Positions 18,953 to 27,089 of a stretch of DNA of 64,000 nt are shown here, piece by piece; position 1 is the first letter of the stretch; each line of letters begins with the position of its first letter. The DNA is taken from NCBI RefSeq assembly GCF_023712425.1, contig NZ_JAMAYG010000002.1:124001-188000 (forward strand), in the 5' to 3' direction. This DNA is from Rothia sp. P100 (GTDB taxonomy: Bacteria > Actinomycetota > Actinomycetes > Actinomycetales > Micrococcaceae). The notes under the pieces were generated by a model. It did not search any database. It worked only from the letters and a program-made list of their open reading frames with translations, and was not told the DNA's origin. The translations under genes were made by a program, and so were the position numbers.

Positions 18953-20377
18953 TTAGACGCCGTAGTACATCTGGTATTCCAGGGGGTGGGGGACCAGCAG
19001 CAGGGGAGCAAGCTCATTGGTGCGCTTGTAGTCAATCCAAGCCTGGATGAGATCCTGGGTGAAGACGTCGCCAGCCAGCAGGAAGTCGTGGTCGGCTTCC
19101 AGGGCTACGAGAGCTTCTTCAAGGTTGGCAGGTGCCTTCTTGATGTCTGCTGCTTCTTCGGCGGGTAGCTCGTAGAGGTCCTTGTCGATGGGTGCGGGGG
19201 GTTCAATGCGGTTACGGATACCGTCCAAGCCTGCCATCAGCTGAGCAGCAAAGGCCAGGTAGGGGTTGGATGAGGGGTCCGGCGCACGGAATTCAAGACG
19301 CTTAGCCTTGGGGTTGGTACCGGTGATGGGGATGCGGATACCAGCGGAGCGGTTACCCTGCGAGTAGACCATGTTGATGGGTGCTTCGTAACCGGGAACC
19401 AGACGCTTGTAGGAGTTCACGGTGGGGTTAGTGAAAGCTAGAACCGATGAGGAGTGCTCAATCAGGCCGCCAATGTACCAGCGGGCGATATCTGACAGAC
19501 CTGCATAGCCGCGCTCATCGTAGAAGAGGGGCTCGCCGTCCTGCCACAGGGACTGATGGCAGTGCATGCCGGAACCGTTATCACCGAAGACAGGCTTAGG
19601 CATGAAGGTAACAGACTTGCCCCACTGGTCAGCGGTGTTTTTGATGACGTACTTGAATTTGAGCAGGTCATCGGCTGCCTGGGTAAGGGTTGAGAACTTG
19701 TAGTTGATCTCAGCCTGACCAGCAGCACCTACCTCGTGGTGGGAACGCTCGACTTCGAGACCTACCTCATCCAGAGCAACGCACATAGCATCGCGCAGGT
19801 CAGCCTGCTTGTCCACGGGGGAAACGGGGAAGTAGCCCCCCTTGGTGAGGGTCTTGTTACCCAGGTTGCCGCCCTCTTCCTTGCGGCCTGAGTTCCACGG
19901 AGCTTCATCAGAGTCAATCTTGAAGAAGGTGGACTGAGGGGTGATTTCGTAGCGGACGTCCTCAAAGACAAAGAATTCAGCTTCTGAGGCAAAGAAAGCG
20001 GTGTCAGCGATACCGGTTGACTTCAGGTATTCTTCAGCGCGCTCAGCGACGCCGCGGGGGTCGCGGTGGTAGGACTCACCGGTACGGGGGTTCACAATCG
20101 AACCGGTAATAATCAGGGTCTTTTCAAGACGGTAGGGGTCAACATAAGCGCTCTTGGGATCAGGGATCAACTGCATGTCCGATTCAGCAATGCCCTGGAA
20201 GCCGCGAATCGATGAGCCGTCAAACATCTGACCGGTGATGAAGAAGTCCTCATCTACCGCCTTAGCGGGCAGGTTGAAGTGCTGCTGAACGCCGGGCATA
20301 TCGCAGAAACGGATATCCACGAAACGGATTCCTTCATTTTTGATGAAGTCTAAGACTTCCTGAGCAGTAGTGAACAT
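18953..20377 (-). CDS. glnA: Type I glutamine synthetase GlnA1 (adenylylated form)
   Basis: 474 residues, the standard length of the dodecameric GSI-beta enzyme and the main route of ammonia assimilation. Motifs include [58 protein letters not shown] and [17 protein letters not shown]. The DLYELP segment near residue 402 holds the Tyr that GlnE adenylylates, so this isoform should be under GlnE control, unlike GlnA2. The ribosome site is AAGGAG. A GlnR-like operator lies about 90-125 bp upstream, suggesting nitrogen-dependent activation. A strong terminator follows, so it is probably transcribed alone. Confidence 0.96.
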   Translation of the reverse strand: MFTTAQEVLDFIKNEGIRFVDIRFCDMPGVQQHFNLPAKAVDEDFFITGQMFDGSSIRGFQGIAESDMQLIPDPKSAYVDPYRLEKTLIITGSIVNPRTGESYHRDPRGVAERAEEYLKSTGIADTAFFASEAEFFVFEDVRYEITPQSTFFKIDSDEAPWNSGRKEEGGNLGNKTLTKGGYFPVSPVDKQADLRDAMCVALDEVGLEVERSHHEVGAAGQAEINYKFSTLTQAADDLLKFKYVIKNTADQWGKSVTFMPKPVFGDNGSGMHCHQSLWQDGEPLFYDERGYAGLSDIARWYIGGLIEHSSSVLAFTNPTVNSYKRLVPGYEAPINMVYSQGNRSAGIRIPITGTNPKAKRLEFRAPDPSSNPYLAFAAQLMAGLDGIRNRIEPPAPIDKDLYELPAEEAADIKKAPANLEEALVALEADHDFLLAGDVFTQDLIQAWIDYKRTNELAPLLLVPHPLEYQMYYGV

Positions 20378-20433
20378 AGTCGGTTGTTCTCCTTGACGTG
20401 TGTCGACCGCTAAATGGTGCGCTGGTGATGCGC

Positions 20434-20439
20434 ACTGTA
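20434..20439 (-). promoter_or_regulatory. Candidate -10 of glnA1
   Basis: TACAGT on the minus strand, about 57 nt before the glnA1 ATG. The -35 position (GAGCCA) is poor, which would suit a promoter that needs an activator. A perfect 14-bp palindrome, CCAGCCTAGGCTGG (20446-20459), lies in the spacer and may be a second operator. Confidence 0.35.
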
Positions 20440-20463
20440 TTGGTACCAGCCTAGGCTGGCTCT

Positions 20464-20501
20464 TTTGCCCGCGAGTATCGGCTTTGTTTCACTCATGTAA
20501 C
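20464..20501 (-). promoter_or_regulatory. GlnR-type operator upstream of glnA1
   Basis: On the minus strand the order is GTTAC-N6-GAAAC-N6-GATAC-N6-GCAAA. The first half matches the published actinobacterial GlnR a-b site (GTnAC-N6-GAAAC) exactly. The second half keeps the 6-nt spacing with one mismatch in its a-part and two or three in its b-part. It ends just before the expected -35 of glnA1, where an activator would contact RNA polymerase. Confidence 0.6.
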
Positions 20502-20651
20502 AGGATGAACCCTGTGTGAGCGTGAGGTAAACATAGGCCGGTGAGCGCTAACTCTTCTATTTTAGATAAAATCTCGGGTTAGCGTGGGATACAAACCACA
20601 TACTGGGTCGCCTATTCGAAGGTAGGCAGGTGCGAAAGGTATTCTGGAACA

Positions 20652-21113
20652 GTGGTTAGTAGAAAAGATATGGGCTCCTGGATTGATGGAGCGCCGACTG
20701 AACAGCTGTACCCGGGCCAGGATATGGGGCGCCCACAGCGGGGTCCCGGTGCCCTCGCCCGCCCCATGCGCCGTCTTATTGCCTTTTGCCTTGACTGGTT
20801 CCTGATAGAAGGTATTTTTTGGGCCCTTTCCCAAGGCCCCCTCTCGGGCGTCAACACGGCCCTGGTTGATAGCGCTCAGCTAGTTATTTTTTGGCTCTAT
20901 CTTGTATCTGCTGTTGGCTTTATGGGGCACACAGTGGGGCACTTTGCCTTGGGAATGCAGGTTCAGCGGCTGGACGGGCAACCCGCTGGTTGGCTTACTG
21001 CCTTGATCCGACAAAGCATGGTAATGCTGATCCTTCCCGTGGTGATTATGGACGCTGACCATCGAGGCCTGCACGACCGCGCACGTCATACCGTGCTCAC
21101 CATGATTCGCTAA
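20652..21113 (+). CDS. RDD family membrane protein
   Basis: 153 residues from a GTG start. The N-terminus, VSRKDMGSWIDG, resembles other actinobacterial members beside glnA. RPMRRLIAFCLDWFLIEG then holds the Arg-Asp of the RDD domain. About three membrane helices follow, near residues 43-60, 73-98 and 118-130, and GHTVGHFALGMQVQRLDG lies in between. This is the counterpart of mycobacterial Rv2219A. The function is unknown. A TATTCT ends 6 nt before the GTG, so it may be leaderless. An alternative ATG lies at 20670. It is divergent from glnA1. Confidence 0.82.
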   Translation: MVSRKDMGSWIDGAPTEQLYPGQDMGRPQRGPGALARPMRRLIAFCLDWFLIEGIFWALSQGPLSGVNTALVDSAQLVIFWLYLVSAVGFMGHTVGHFALGMQVQRLDGQPAGWLTALIRQSMVMLILPVVIMDADHRGLHDRARHTVLTMIR

Positions 21114-21123
21114 GGGAGCTGAC

Positions 21124-21867
21124 ATGACACCAGAGAAGACCTCCGAGCCCGATGATTACTCAGGCACCGCCCAAACCCGCTCGCCCTCAGCACCAATCGG
21201 CCCAGCTATCAGTAATCCAGCCCTACCCAGCTTTCTCACTCACCCGAGAACGGTAGACCGCTGGCTACTGACAGCGCTGGGCCTGATCACGGTCTATTCG
21301 TTGGCGCTGATCCCACTTCGAGCCTATCTGCTGATTAACTACACCTTCCTCTACACGCTACTGACCGGCTCTAGTCTTTCGGTCCTCAGCCTTGCAGCCC
21401 GCACCCCCAGTCAGCCCCTGCTCTGGGCCGGGCTCGTAACCGTGGCTGCTCTCAGTGCAGTGAAATTCCTGGTGGTTTACTTCTTCATGGGGAAACACTG
21501 GGGGCAGGCTTTCCTCGATTGGATCTTCGCTAGCCACACACCGCTCTGGTATCGCAAACTTGAAGGTTTCGTGCAGAGACACATCTATTTCTGCCTCTTC
21601 CTCGCCTTTCTGCCCTTTTCGCCGATACCTGCTACCATTCTGGTGGCCATAGCAGGGATCCGCAGGTTCAAGGGCTGGGCTATTGCAGGCTACGTTTTTC
21701 TATTGGCGCTTTTACTCAAGTGCTTCTATCTTTACCTGGGAGTTACTTTCGGTGAAGAGATTAAGCCGGTGCTGATGACGATTGACCGTTACATGATGCA
21801 AGCAACTCTGGCCCTGATGGCCTACATGTTCATCGTGATTTGGTATAAGAACCGCAAAAAATCTTAG
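21124..21867 (+). CDS. Polytopic membrane protein, possibly VTT/DedA-like
   Basis: 247 residues. A polar N-terminus of about 45 residues is followed by five or six hydrophobic segments, near residues 48-70, 75-95, 98-122, 155-178, 182-205 and 220-240. The stretch FLAFLPFSPIPATILVAIAG resembles the SNARE-associated/DedA (VTT) fold, but the typical Arg-containing motif is not clear. I do not assign a function. GGGAG lies 5 nt before the ATG, and the gap to the RDD gene is 10 bp, so the two form an operon ending at the hairpin at 21889. Confidence 0.7.
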   Translation: MTPEKTSEPDDYSGTAQTRSPSAPIGPAISNPALPSFLTHPRTVDRWLLTALGLITVYSLALIPLRAYLLINYTFLYTLLTGSSLSVLSLAARTPSQPLLWAGLVTVAALSAVKFLVVYFFMGKHWGQAFLDWIFASHTPLWYRKLEGFVQRHIYFCLFLAFLPFSPIPATILVAIAGIRRFKGWAIAGYVFLLALLLKCFYLYLGVTFGEEIKPVLMTIDRYMMQATLALMAYMFIVIWYKNRKKS

Positions 21868-21888
21868 GGCAAGAGCACAATATGCAAA

Positions 21889-21940
21889 AAGCCCCCTCTT
21901 GCTTCTTGACTGTCAGGCAATCTCTAGCAGGAGGGGGCTT
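21889..21940. terminator. Bidirectional terminator
   Basis: A 15-bp stem (21889-21903 with 21926-21940, one wobble pair) with a 22-nt loop lies between two convergent genes. T-rich sequence follows on both strands, TATTTC on plus and TTTGCATA on minus. Confidence 0.8.
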
Positions 21941-21953
21941 TATTTCAGACTGT

Positions 21954-22703
21954 TTAGCGCATGCCCTTGCGGTCTGGGCGCATACGCATGGGGTCGATGC
22001 CCTTGGGTAGTGCGCTCATGATGTTGTTGTGCTTACCCAAAGAATCGATGCGGTTAGCTACCTGGTGCATTTCCTGCTGGGTGAGCTGCTTGGGGAGCTT
22101 GTTGAGGGTCTTAGTTAGCTTCTTGAGCTCAACCTGGCCCTCATCGTTACCTGAGTTAACCACGTGAATGGGAACGGTGGGCACAATCTTCTTGTACTTC
22201 AGCTTTTCCTTCTGAACCAGGGGGTTAACACGGCTGGTGGGGCCTTCGGTAACAAGGACGATGCCGGGGCGGCCGATGGCGCGGAAGATGACGTCCTGGG
22301 ACTTGTTGGCGGCAACGGGCTGCTGCTCAAAGATCCAGCCGCGACGCAGGGTAGAGAGAGCGGCGCCGGAACGGCCAGGCTGGCCATCAAGCTGGGCGAA
22401 CGCTGCTTTTTCTGCGCGGCGTGAAAGTACCATCACTGCAAAGAGGATGCCCAAAGGGATACCGATGAGCAGGAAGGTAATCCAGTTGTTGAGGAGCAGA
22501 CCGATGAGGAGGAAGACCAGTACCGTTCCGAAGAAGATGAGAGCCAGGGTCCAGGGGATGTTGGGGTCTTGCTCGCGGGTCATTTTATAGACCTGCTTCA
22601 TCTGAGCGAACATGCCGGGGCCACGCTTAGCGCGGCGCTCGGCGCGAGCCTGCTTCTTTTCTTCACGAGTCTGTGCGCGGGTGCTACCACGAGATTCAGC
22701 CAC
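21954..22703 (-). CDS. DUF4191 family membrane protein
   Basis: 249 residues from GTG, with GAAGGA 7 nt upstream. An N-terminal basic stretch rich in Arg, Lys and Ala (residues 1-35) precedes two hydrophobic helices (about 50-75 and 78-95). A long cytoplasmic domain follows with RGWIFEQQPVAANKSQDVIFRAIGRPGIVLVTEG and PTVPIHVVNSGNDEGQV, given here as separate landmarks. It matches DUF4191, whose M. tuberculosis member is Rv2219, also next to lipA. The function is unknown, though the conserved linkage to lipoate synthesis is notable. Confidence 0.88.
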   Translation of the reverse strand: MAESRGSTRAQTREEKKQARAERRAKRGPGMFAQMKQVYKMTREQDPNIPWTLALIFFGTVLVFLLIGLLLNNWITFLLIGIPLGILFAVMVLSRRAEKAAFAQLDGQPGRSGAALSTLRRGWIFEQQPVAANKSQDVIFRAIGRPGIVLVTEGPTSRVNPLVQKEKLKYKKIVPTVPIHVVNSGNDEGQVELKKLTKTLNKLPKQLTQQEMHQVANRIDSLGKHNNIMSALPKGIDPMRMRPDRKGMR

Positions 22704-22782
22704 TGGGTAATCCTTCGTGTGTCGATTTTGGGCGCTCCGCTAGATGAGGGGCAACGCCGTAACTTTCCTATTCTATACGGGC

Positions 22783-22811
22783 AGTGCCCACCGGGAAAAC
22801 CGGCGGGCACT
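22783..22811 (-). terminator. Hairpin between lipA and the DUF4191 gene
   Basis: A 12-bp stem (22783-22794 with 22800-22811, one G-T wobble on the minus strand) with a 5-nt loop. There is no clear T tract on either strand, so it could be a terminator for lipA or a leader structure of the DUF4191 gene. A weaker 8-bp hairpin (22946-22970) abuts the lipA stop. Confidence 0.45.
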
Positions 22812-22970
22812 TATACCTAAGATTGGGATGATTATGGAACTTCAGGGGCTGAGGAGTGACCGCTCTCGCCCACAAACTAACTAGCTGGCAGAGAGTAGGA
22901 GGGTATCTGCAGGTGCCGTCATCCAGCTAGGATATCGGCGGACCTGCTGAGAGCAGCTGACCCTCTCAGC

Positions 22971-23978
22971 TTAGCGGCCGGCTGCTACCAGTGAGCTTGC
23001 TTCCTGCGCAGCGAACCCTTCATCAGAGATATGCGCTAGGTGCTCGGGGATTTCACGGCCGTTCTTTTTCATGGCACGTGCCCAGAGGCGTCCGGCGCGG
23101 TAGGAGGAACGAACCATGGGGCCGGCCATGACGCCGGCGAAACCGATTTCTTCTGCCATAGCTGAGAGTTCTACGAATTCTTGGGGTTTGACCCAGCGTT
23201 CGATGGGGTGGAAGAGGGGGCCGGGGCGCAGGTACTGGGTGAGGGTGATGAGGTCGGTGCCGGCATCGTGTAGATCGCAGAGTGCTTCGTAGACTTCTTC
23301 GTTGGTTTCACCCATGCCCAGGATGAGGTTGGATTTGGTGATCATGCCGGCCTCTTTACCCTGGGTGATGACGTCTAGTGAACGTTCGTAACGGAAGGCG
23401 GGGCGGATCTGCTTGAAGATACGGGGCACAGTTTCGAGGTTGTGGGCAAAGACTTCGGGCTTGGCATCGATGACCTGCTGTACGTCTTCTTCTTTGCCCT
23501 TGAAGTCGGGGATAAGAATTTCGACACCGGTGTTGGGAGAGACACGGTGAATTTGGCGGATGGTTTCGGCGTAGAGCCAGGCGCCGCCGTCCTCTAGGTC
23601 ATCTCGGGCGACGCCGGTAACGGTGGCGTAACGCAAGCCCATTTTCTTGACATTAAGGGCTACCTTGATGGGTTCGGTGCGGTCGATGGCAACGGGCTTG
23701 CCGGTATCAATCATGCAGAAGTCGCAGCGGCGAGTGCATTCTGAACCGCCGATGAGGTAGGTTGCTTCGCGGTCTTCCCAGCATTCGAAGATATTGGGGC
23801 AGCCTGCTTCTTCGCAGACGGTGTGCAGGCCTGAGCCGCGGGCAAGGTCAATCATTTCCTTGTACTCGGGGCCAACTTTGGCGGTGGTTTTGATCCAGGA
23901 GGGTTTTTTCTCGATGGGTACTTCGGCGTTGCGTGCTTCAACGCGCAGTAGCTTGCGGCCTTCTGAGGTGGTGCTCAT
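22971..23978 (-). CDS. lipA: Lipoyl synthase LipA
   Basis: 335 residues. A radical-SAM enzyme that inserts two sulfurs into octanoyl groups on E2 and GcvH. It has both iron-sulfur motifs. The auxiliary-cluster Cys residues are C55, C60 and C66 in [12 protein letters not shown]. The radical-SAM Cys residues are C81, C85 and C88 in [18 protein letters not shown]-like (here [13 protein letters not shown]) and TLTQYLRPG follow. The C-terminal [10 protein letters not shown] is complete. AAAGGAG precedes the ATG. It lies 84 bp downstream of lipB and probably shares its transcript. Confidence 0.97.
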   Translation of the reverse strand: MSTTSEGRKLLRVEARNAEVPIEKKPSWIKTTAKVGPEYKEMIDLARGSGLHTVCEEAGCPNIFECWEDREATYLIGGSECTRRCDFCMIDTGKPVAIDRTEPIKVALNVKKMGLRYATVTGVARDDLEDGGAWLYAETIRQIHRVSPNTGVEILIPDFKGKEEDVQQVIDAKPEVFAHNLETVPRIFKQIRPAFRYERSLDVITQGKEAGMITKSNLILGMGETNEEVYEALCDLHDAGTDLITLTQYLRPGPLFHPIERWVKPQEFVELSAMAEEIGFAGVMAGPMVRSSYRAGRLWARAMKKNGREIPEHLAHISDEGFAAQEASSLVAAGR

Positions 23979-24062
23979 TAACGGTGCTCCTTTGGTGTCA
24001 TTACCATTGGTTATTTAAATCTTGAGTGCAGGCTGCGGTAGCGGAGGTCGCGCCCGTAGGGT

Positions 24063-24734
24063 TTAGGGCTCGGGCGTAAAATTTTCAGCCAGAGTATCTG
24101 CGTACCGGAGCATATGTGCTTCTAGTGCATCAACAATATCTGCCGGGTTTACATTCCGCCCCAGCTGTTCGCTGATGGTAGTCACGCCAGCGTCGGTGAT
24201 CCCGCAGGGAATAAAGGGCTCAAAAACATCCACGGGGTTATTGCAGTTGATGGAGAAGCCGTGCATGGTGGTGTTTTTTGAGACGCGCAGACCAATAGCT
24301 GCAATTTTCTTGTCTTGCAACAGAGCGCCATCACCGGGCACCCATACACCTGAGCGCCCTTCGATGCGTTGGCAGGTGATTCCCATTTCAGTCAGGAGGT
24401 TGATGAGGATTTCTTCGAGGTCACGCACAAACTTCACTACATCAATGGGTTCGGGGAGGCGGACGATGGGGTAGCCCACCAGCTGACCCGGGCCGTGCCA
24501 GGTAAGTTTGCCGCCGCGGTCGATTTTGATGACGGGGGTGCTCTGGTCAGAAGGGTATTCGTGGCTTTCGGTGCGTTTGCCGGCGGTGATAACTGCTTGG
24601 TGCTCAAGGATGAGCACGGTATTTTGCTGCTGCTTGGCAGCTACTTTTTGGTGGGTCGCCTGCTGCAGTTCAAGCGCCAATGAGTAGTCCACGTAATCGG
24701 GGGCTAAACCTACCCGTTCAAACTTTAGAGCCAT
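24063..24734 (-). CDS. lipB: Octanoyl-[ACP]:protein octanoyltransferase LipB
   Basis: 223 residues from ATG at 24734. It moves octanoate from acyl carrier protein to apo-lipoyl domains. It has RGGKLTWHGPGQLVGYP near residue 73, the catalytic Lys in KKIAAIG (about 142-143), and the nucleophile Cys in CGITDAGVTTI (C177). The frame is open for a further 41 codons upstream, but family proteins begin near KFERVGLAPDYVDY. TAGTCT ends exactly 7 nt before this ATG with TTCTCA 17 nt above it, so a leaderless start is likely. Confidence 0.93.
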   Translation of the reverse strand: MALKFERVGLAPDYVDYSLALELQQATHQKVAAKQQQNTVLILEHQAVITAGKRTESHEYPSDQSTPVIKIDRGGKLTWHGPGQLVGYPIVRLPEPIDVVKFVRDLEEILINLLTEMGITCQRIEGRSGVWVPGDGALLQDKKIAAIGLRVSKNTTMHGFSINCNNPVDVFEPFIPCGITDAGVTTISEQLGRNVNPADIVDALEAHMLRYADTLAENFTPEP

Positions 24735-24741
24735 AGCTTCT

Positions 24742-24770
24742 AGACTATCGTTTTTGCCCTGCAGTGAGAA
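24742..24770 (-). promoter_or_regulatory. Leaderless-type promoter of lipB
   Basis: On the minus strand TTCTCA (24770-24765), a 17-nt spacer and TAGTCT (24747-24742), which ends 7 nt before the lipB ATG. It decides the start codon against the longer open frame. Confidence 0.5.
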
Positions 24771-24980
24771 AACCGAGAGGACGGTGCCCCTGTATGGTTG
24801 ACTATGTTTTTGCCAACAGTTGCTTTCAGCTGTGGTGTGGAAGGTTAGGATGCTCACCGGTTCTTGATGACTCTGTGTATCTTTCTATCCACAGCCGGTC
24901 TTCACCGCGTTAACCAGTGCATTTCTGCTCTCTGTGGAGAGCATCAGCGGAGATTGTTCGATAGGTGTATCACTGTTTCT

Positions 24981-26516
24981 ATGAGCACTGCAGAAACCCT
25001 AGGCCAGCAACCCACCCTGAGGGCTCCTAACGATGTGATGGTCCGCTACCCGCTGGAAAACGGCTACAGGCACAGTACCTGGATTGTGGAGTGCGGGGAG
25101 CACACCGCTAACAATCTTGAAATGCCAGCAGGAACCTACACACTGATACAGCTTAATGCTGGTCAACATCAGTATGTGAAAGCAGCCGAACGTCTCTGCG
25201 CACTGGTCTCTCACCCCCATGTGCTCACGGTGGTGGCGGTGACGAGCAGCGGGGAAAACGATCAGGTTTGGTGTCAGGCCGCTGAAGCTGGCACACTAGC
25301 TGATTACTGTGCGGCTAAAGGCCGGTTACCCCTCGAACAGGTCAGCCGTCTAGCGCACGATCTGTGTGCGGCAATGACCTATCTGCACGAAAACCATCTC
25401 TCCTTCAGTCAGCTCACCGGTCAGCAGGTCGTGTTTACCGTTGCTGGGGAACTTAAGCTTCTAGTTCCCTCTCTTGATGTGAGGGATGCTCCAGCTGAGG
25501 TGCTCAAAAAACACCGGGCAGAAGATATTTCTGCTCTCGCAGCTTTGTTATGGCTCTGTCTCACCGGCGAAAAGGCTGCAGCTCAGCGTTTTCGTAAGCC
25601 GCTATCGCTTAGCGTCCCAGAAGCTGGGGAGACTCTTGCGCGCACCCTAGAGGACGCCATTGATCGCCGCTCACACCAGCCGGGGCTTCAGCAAATAGCT
25701 GCCCTCTTCGAGCTTTCGAAGGACCCTGAGCCTCTAGAGCTACATTTGAGCGCTCATGAAAGCGTGGTTTCTCGACTGCCAGCTATTAGACCAACCCGCT
25801 TTGATTCTGTGCCTAAAGAGCGATTTAGGCGTAAACCGCCGCTGCTGGGCGAGGTTCAGGATCTCAGCGCGTCTCAGGCTACCCCAAAGAAAATATTTGC
25901 TGGTAAAAAAGGGGATAGACGGTTACCGCTCATTCTTGGCACCCTCACCGTGTTGGCTATGCTCGTGGGCGCCGGAATTCTGCTCACCTCTCAAGAGTCT
26001 CCTTACAGCTCTCCAGAGAGCGCCATAACAGAGCCATCCAGCGCTCTAGTGCAGCAAAGCCTACCGGCACAGCCTCCAGAAGCCGCCTCAGAGCCCTCTA
26101 CTGATGGTGGCGAGACATCTTTAGACTATGCCGAGAACCTATCAACTCTCATCGATACACGCAGCCAGGTGCTAGCCTCGGGCAAGACCGGCGAGATTAC
26201 CCGTTACGCACTGGCAGAGTCAGAGTTGCACCGGGCTGATACAGCACTTATAGCAGCTGATAGCGATCGTCAGTTAGCCTCGATGACAACTCGGCTAGTA
26301 GAAATCAATAATCTTGAGGTTCAGGGCGATGACATCACGGCCCTAACAATCATTGAAGCTCAAGGTTATGAGCCTGAGGGGAGCAAGGAAGAGCTGGAAA
26401 CAGCAGGAATCTATACCGCAGGGGGTAGGGTCTTTCAGCAGGTGAATGTGAGTGCCCGTGTGCAAGACGGACACCTATTGCTGGTATCCGCAGCACCCCA
26501 AACTCTTGAAGAGTAA
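24981..26516 (+). CDS. Membrane-anchored pseudokinase
   Basis: 511 residues from ATG at 24981; the frame is open from 24864. Residues 20-250 keep the outline of a bacterial Ser/Thr kinase, with an N-lobe, a YLHE helix (133-137) and DISALAALLWLCLTGE in place of the usual D-x-W/A-LG segment. Every catalytic element is replaced. The VAIK Lys becomes Gln57. HRDLKPEN becomes FSQLTGQQ, with Gln144 for Asp and Gln149 for Asn. DFG becomes VPS at 162-164. A single transmembrane helix lies near 315-336. An extracytoplasmic Ser/Pro/Glu-rich linker and a 100-residue helical tail follow. It is divergent from lipB and ends at a terminator. I infer a sensor or scaffold role rather than phosphorylation. The family is not recognised further. 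Confidence 0.8.
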   Translation: MSTAETLGQQPTLRAPNDVMVRYPLENGYRHSTWIVECGEHTANNLEMPAGTYTLIQLNAGQHQYVKAAERLCALVSHPHVLTVVAVTSSGENDQVWCQAAEAGTLADYCAAKGRLPLEQVSRLAHDLCAAMTYLHENHLSFSQLTGQQVVFTVAGELKLLVPSLDVRDAPAEVLKKHRAEDISALAALLWLCLTGEKAAAQRFRKPLSLSVPEAGETLARTLEDAIDRRSHQPGLQQIAALFELSKDPEPLELHLSAHESVVSRLPAIRPTRFDSVPKERFRRKPPLLGEVQDLSASQATPKKIFAGKKGDRRLPLILGTLTVLAMLVGAGILLTSQESPYSSPESAITEPSSALVQQSLPAQPPEAASEPSTDGGETSLDYAENLSTLIDTRSQVLASGKTGEITRYALAESELHRADTALIAADSDRQLASMTTRLVEINNLEVQGDDITALTIIEAQGYEPEGSKEELETAGIYTAGGRVFQQVNVSARVQDGHLLLVSAAPQTLEE

Positions 26517-26522
26517 ACGAAA

Positions 26523-26549
26523 ACGGCGCCGGTAACTTACCGGCGCCGT
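26523..26549. terminator. Bidirectional terminator
   Basis: A perfect 13-bp inverted repeat (26523-26535 with 26537-26549) around a single base; in RNA the loop would open to 5 nt or more. It lies 6 bp past the pseudokinase stop. On the minus strand TTTTCGTTT follows, and on the plus strand CCTAACAAAAATTTTT. Confidence 0.85.
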
Positions 26550-26563
26550 CCTAACAAAAATTT

Positions 26564-26944
26564 TTAGATGTGAGTGTTCATGAAAACTGCAATCAGAATA
26601 TTCACCAGTGCCAGACCACCAACGGTATGAGCAAGCGCGATGTTCTTGGCGTCTTCAGGTCGGCCTACTGCCAGGGCTGCCTTGTATTTCTTCTGACCCA
26701 TGAAAGCAGCGATCGCGATAATCAAAGCAAGAAGCATCTTGATGCCGATCATCATGTGGTTGAGCACCATGCCCTGGCTCATCTGCCAGAAATACATAGC
26801 AAAGCCGGTGATGAGCTGCAGTAGGGCCGCATGGAACTGGCCGGGCACAACAATGCCCTTCTTAAGATTGGCTACCCAGATACCGAAGACAAGGGAAGCA
26901 CCGATAAGGTGAAGAGCAAGGAGAACTGAAAACGCGATAGACAT
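26564..26944 (-). CDS. Conserved small four-helix membrane protein
   Basis: 126 residues with four hydrophobic helices, near residues 3-27, 37-56, 62-84 and 100-122. His12 lies in ALHLIGASLVFG and His65 (or nearby) in NHMMIGIKM. The layout resembles heme-binding or copper-resistance four-helix families, but no motif clinches it. No function is assigned. There is no ribosome site. TAGACT ends 7 nt before the ATG, suggesting a leaderless monocistronic gene. The terminator at 26523 closes it. Confidence 0.7.
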   Translation of the reverse strand: MSIAFSVLLALHLIGASLVFGIWVANLKKGIVVPGQFHAALLQLITGFAMYFWQMSQGMVLNHMMIGIKMLLALIIAIAAFMGQKKYKAALAVGRPEDAKNIALAHTVGGLALVNILIAVFMNTHI

Positions 26945-26951
26945 AAGTACC

Positions 26952-26957
26952 AGTCTA
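26952..26957 (-). promoter_or_regulatory. Candidate -10 of the four-helix membrane gene
   Basis: TAGACT on the minus strand, 7 nt before the ATG. The -35 position is weak. Confidence 0.4.
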
Positions 26958-27034
26958 CTGAAGACACCTTTTTATATCGACACTATGACACTAAAACAGG
27001 TGTGGAACTAGGCACGTGGTCCGTAGAAAAAAGC

Positions 27035-27063
27035 GGCGTTACCCGGAAAAACCGAGTAACGCC
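27035..27063 (-). terminator. Intrinsic terminator after the E2 gene
   Basis: A 12-bp stem (27035-27046 with 27052-27063, one wobble pair) with a 5-nt loop. On the minus strand GCTTTTTTCT follows. It closes the lpd-sucB unit. Confidence 0.92.
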
Positions 27064-27089
27064 CCTACCTTCTTGAAAGGCTCTGAGCC

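Noticed and set aside
20562-20834. 90-residue minus-strand frame overlapping the RDD gene start
   Set aside because: It crosses the divergent promoter region and has no family resemblance or ribosome site.
24864-24980. Upstream extension of the pseudokinase frame
   Set aside because: The Cys/His-rich residues do not continue the kinase fold, and the later ATG suits the domain start better.
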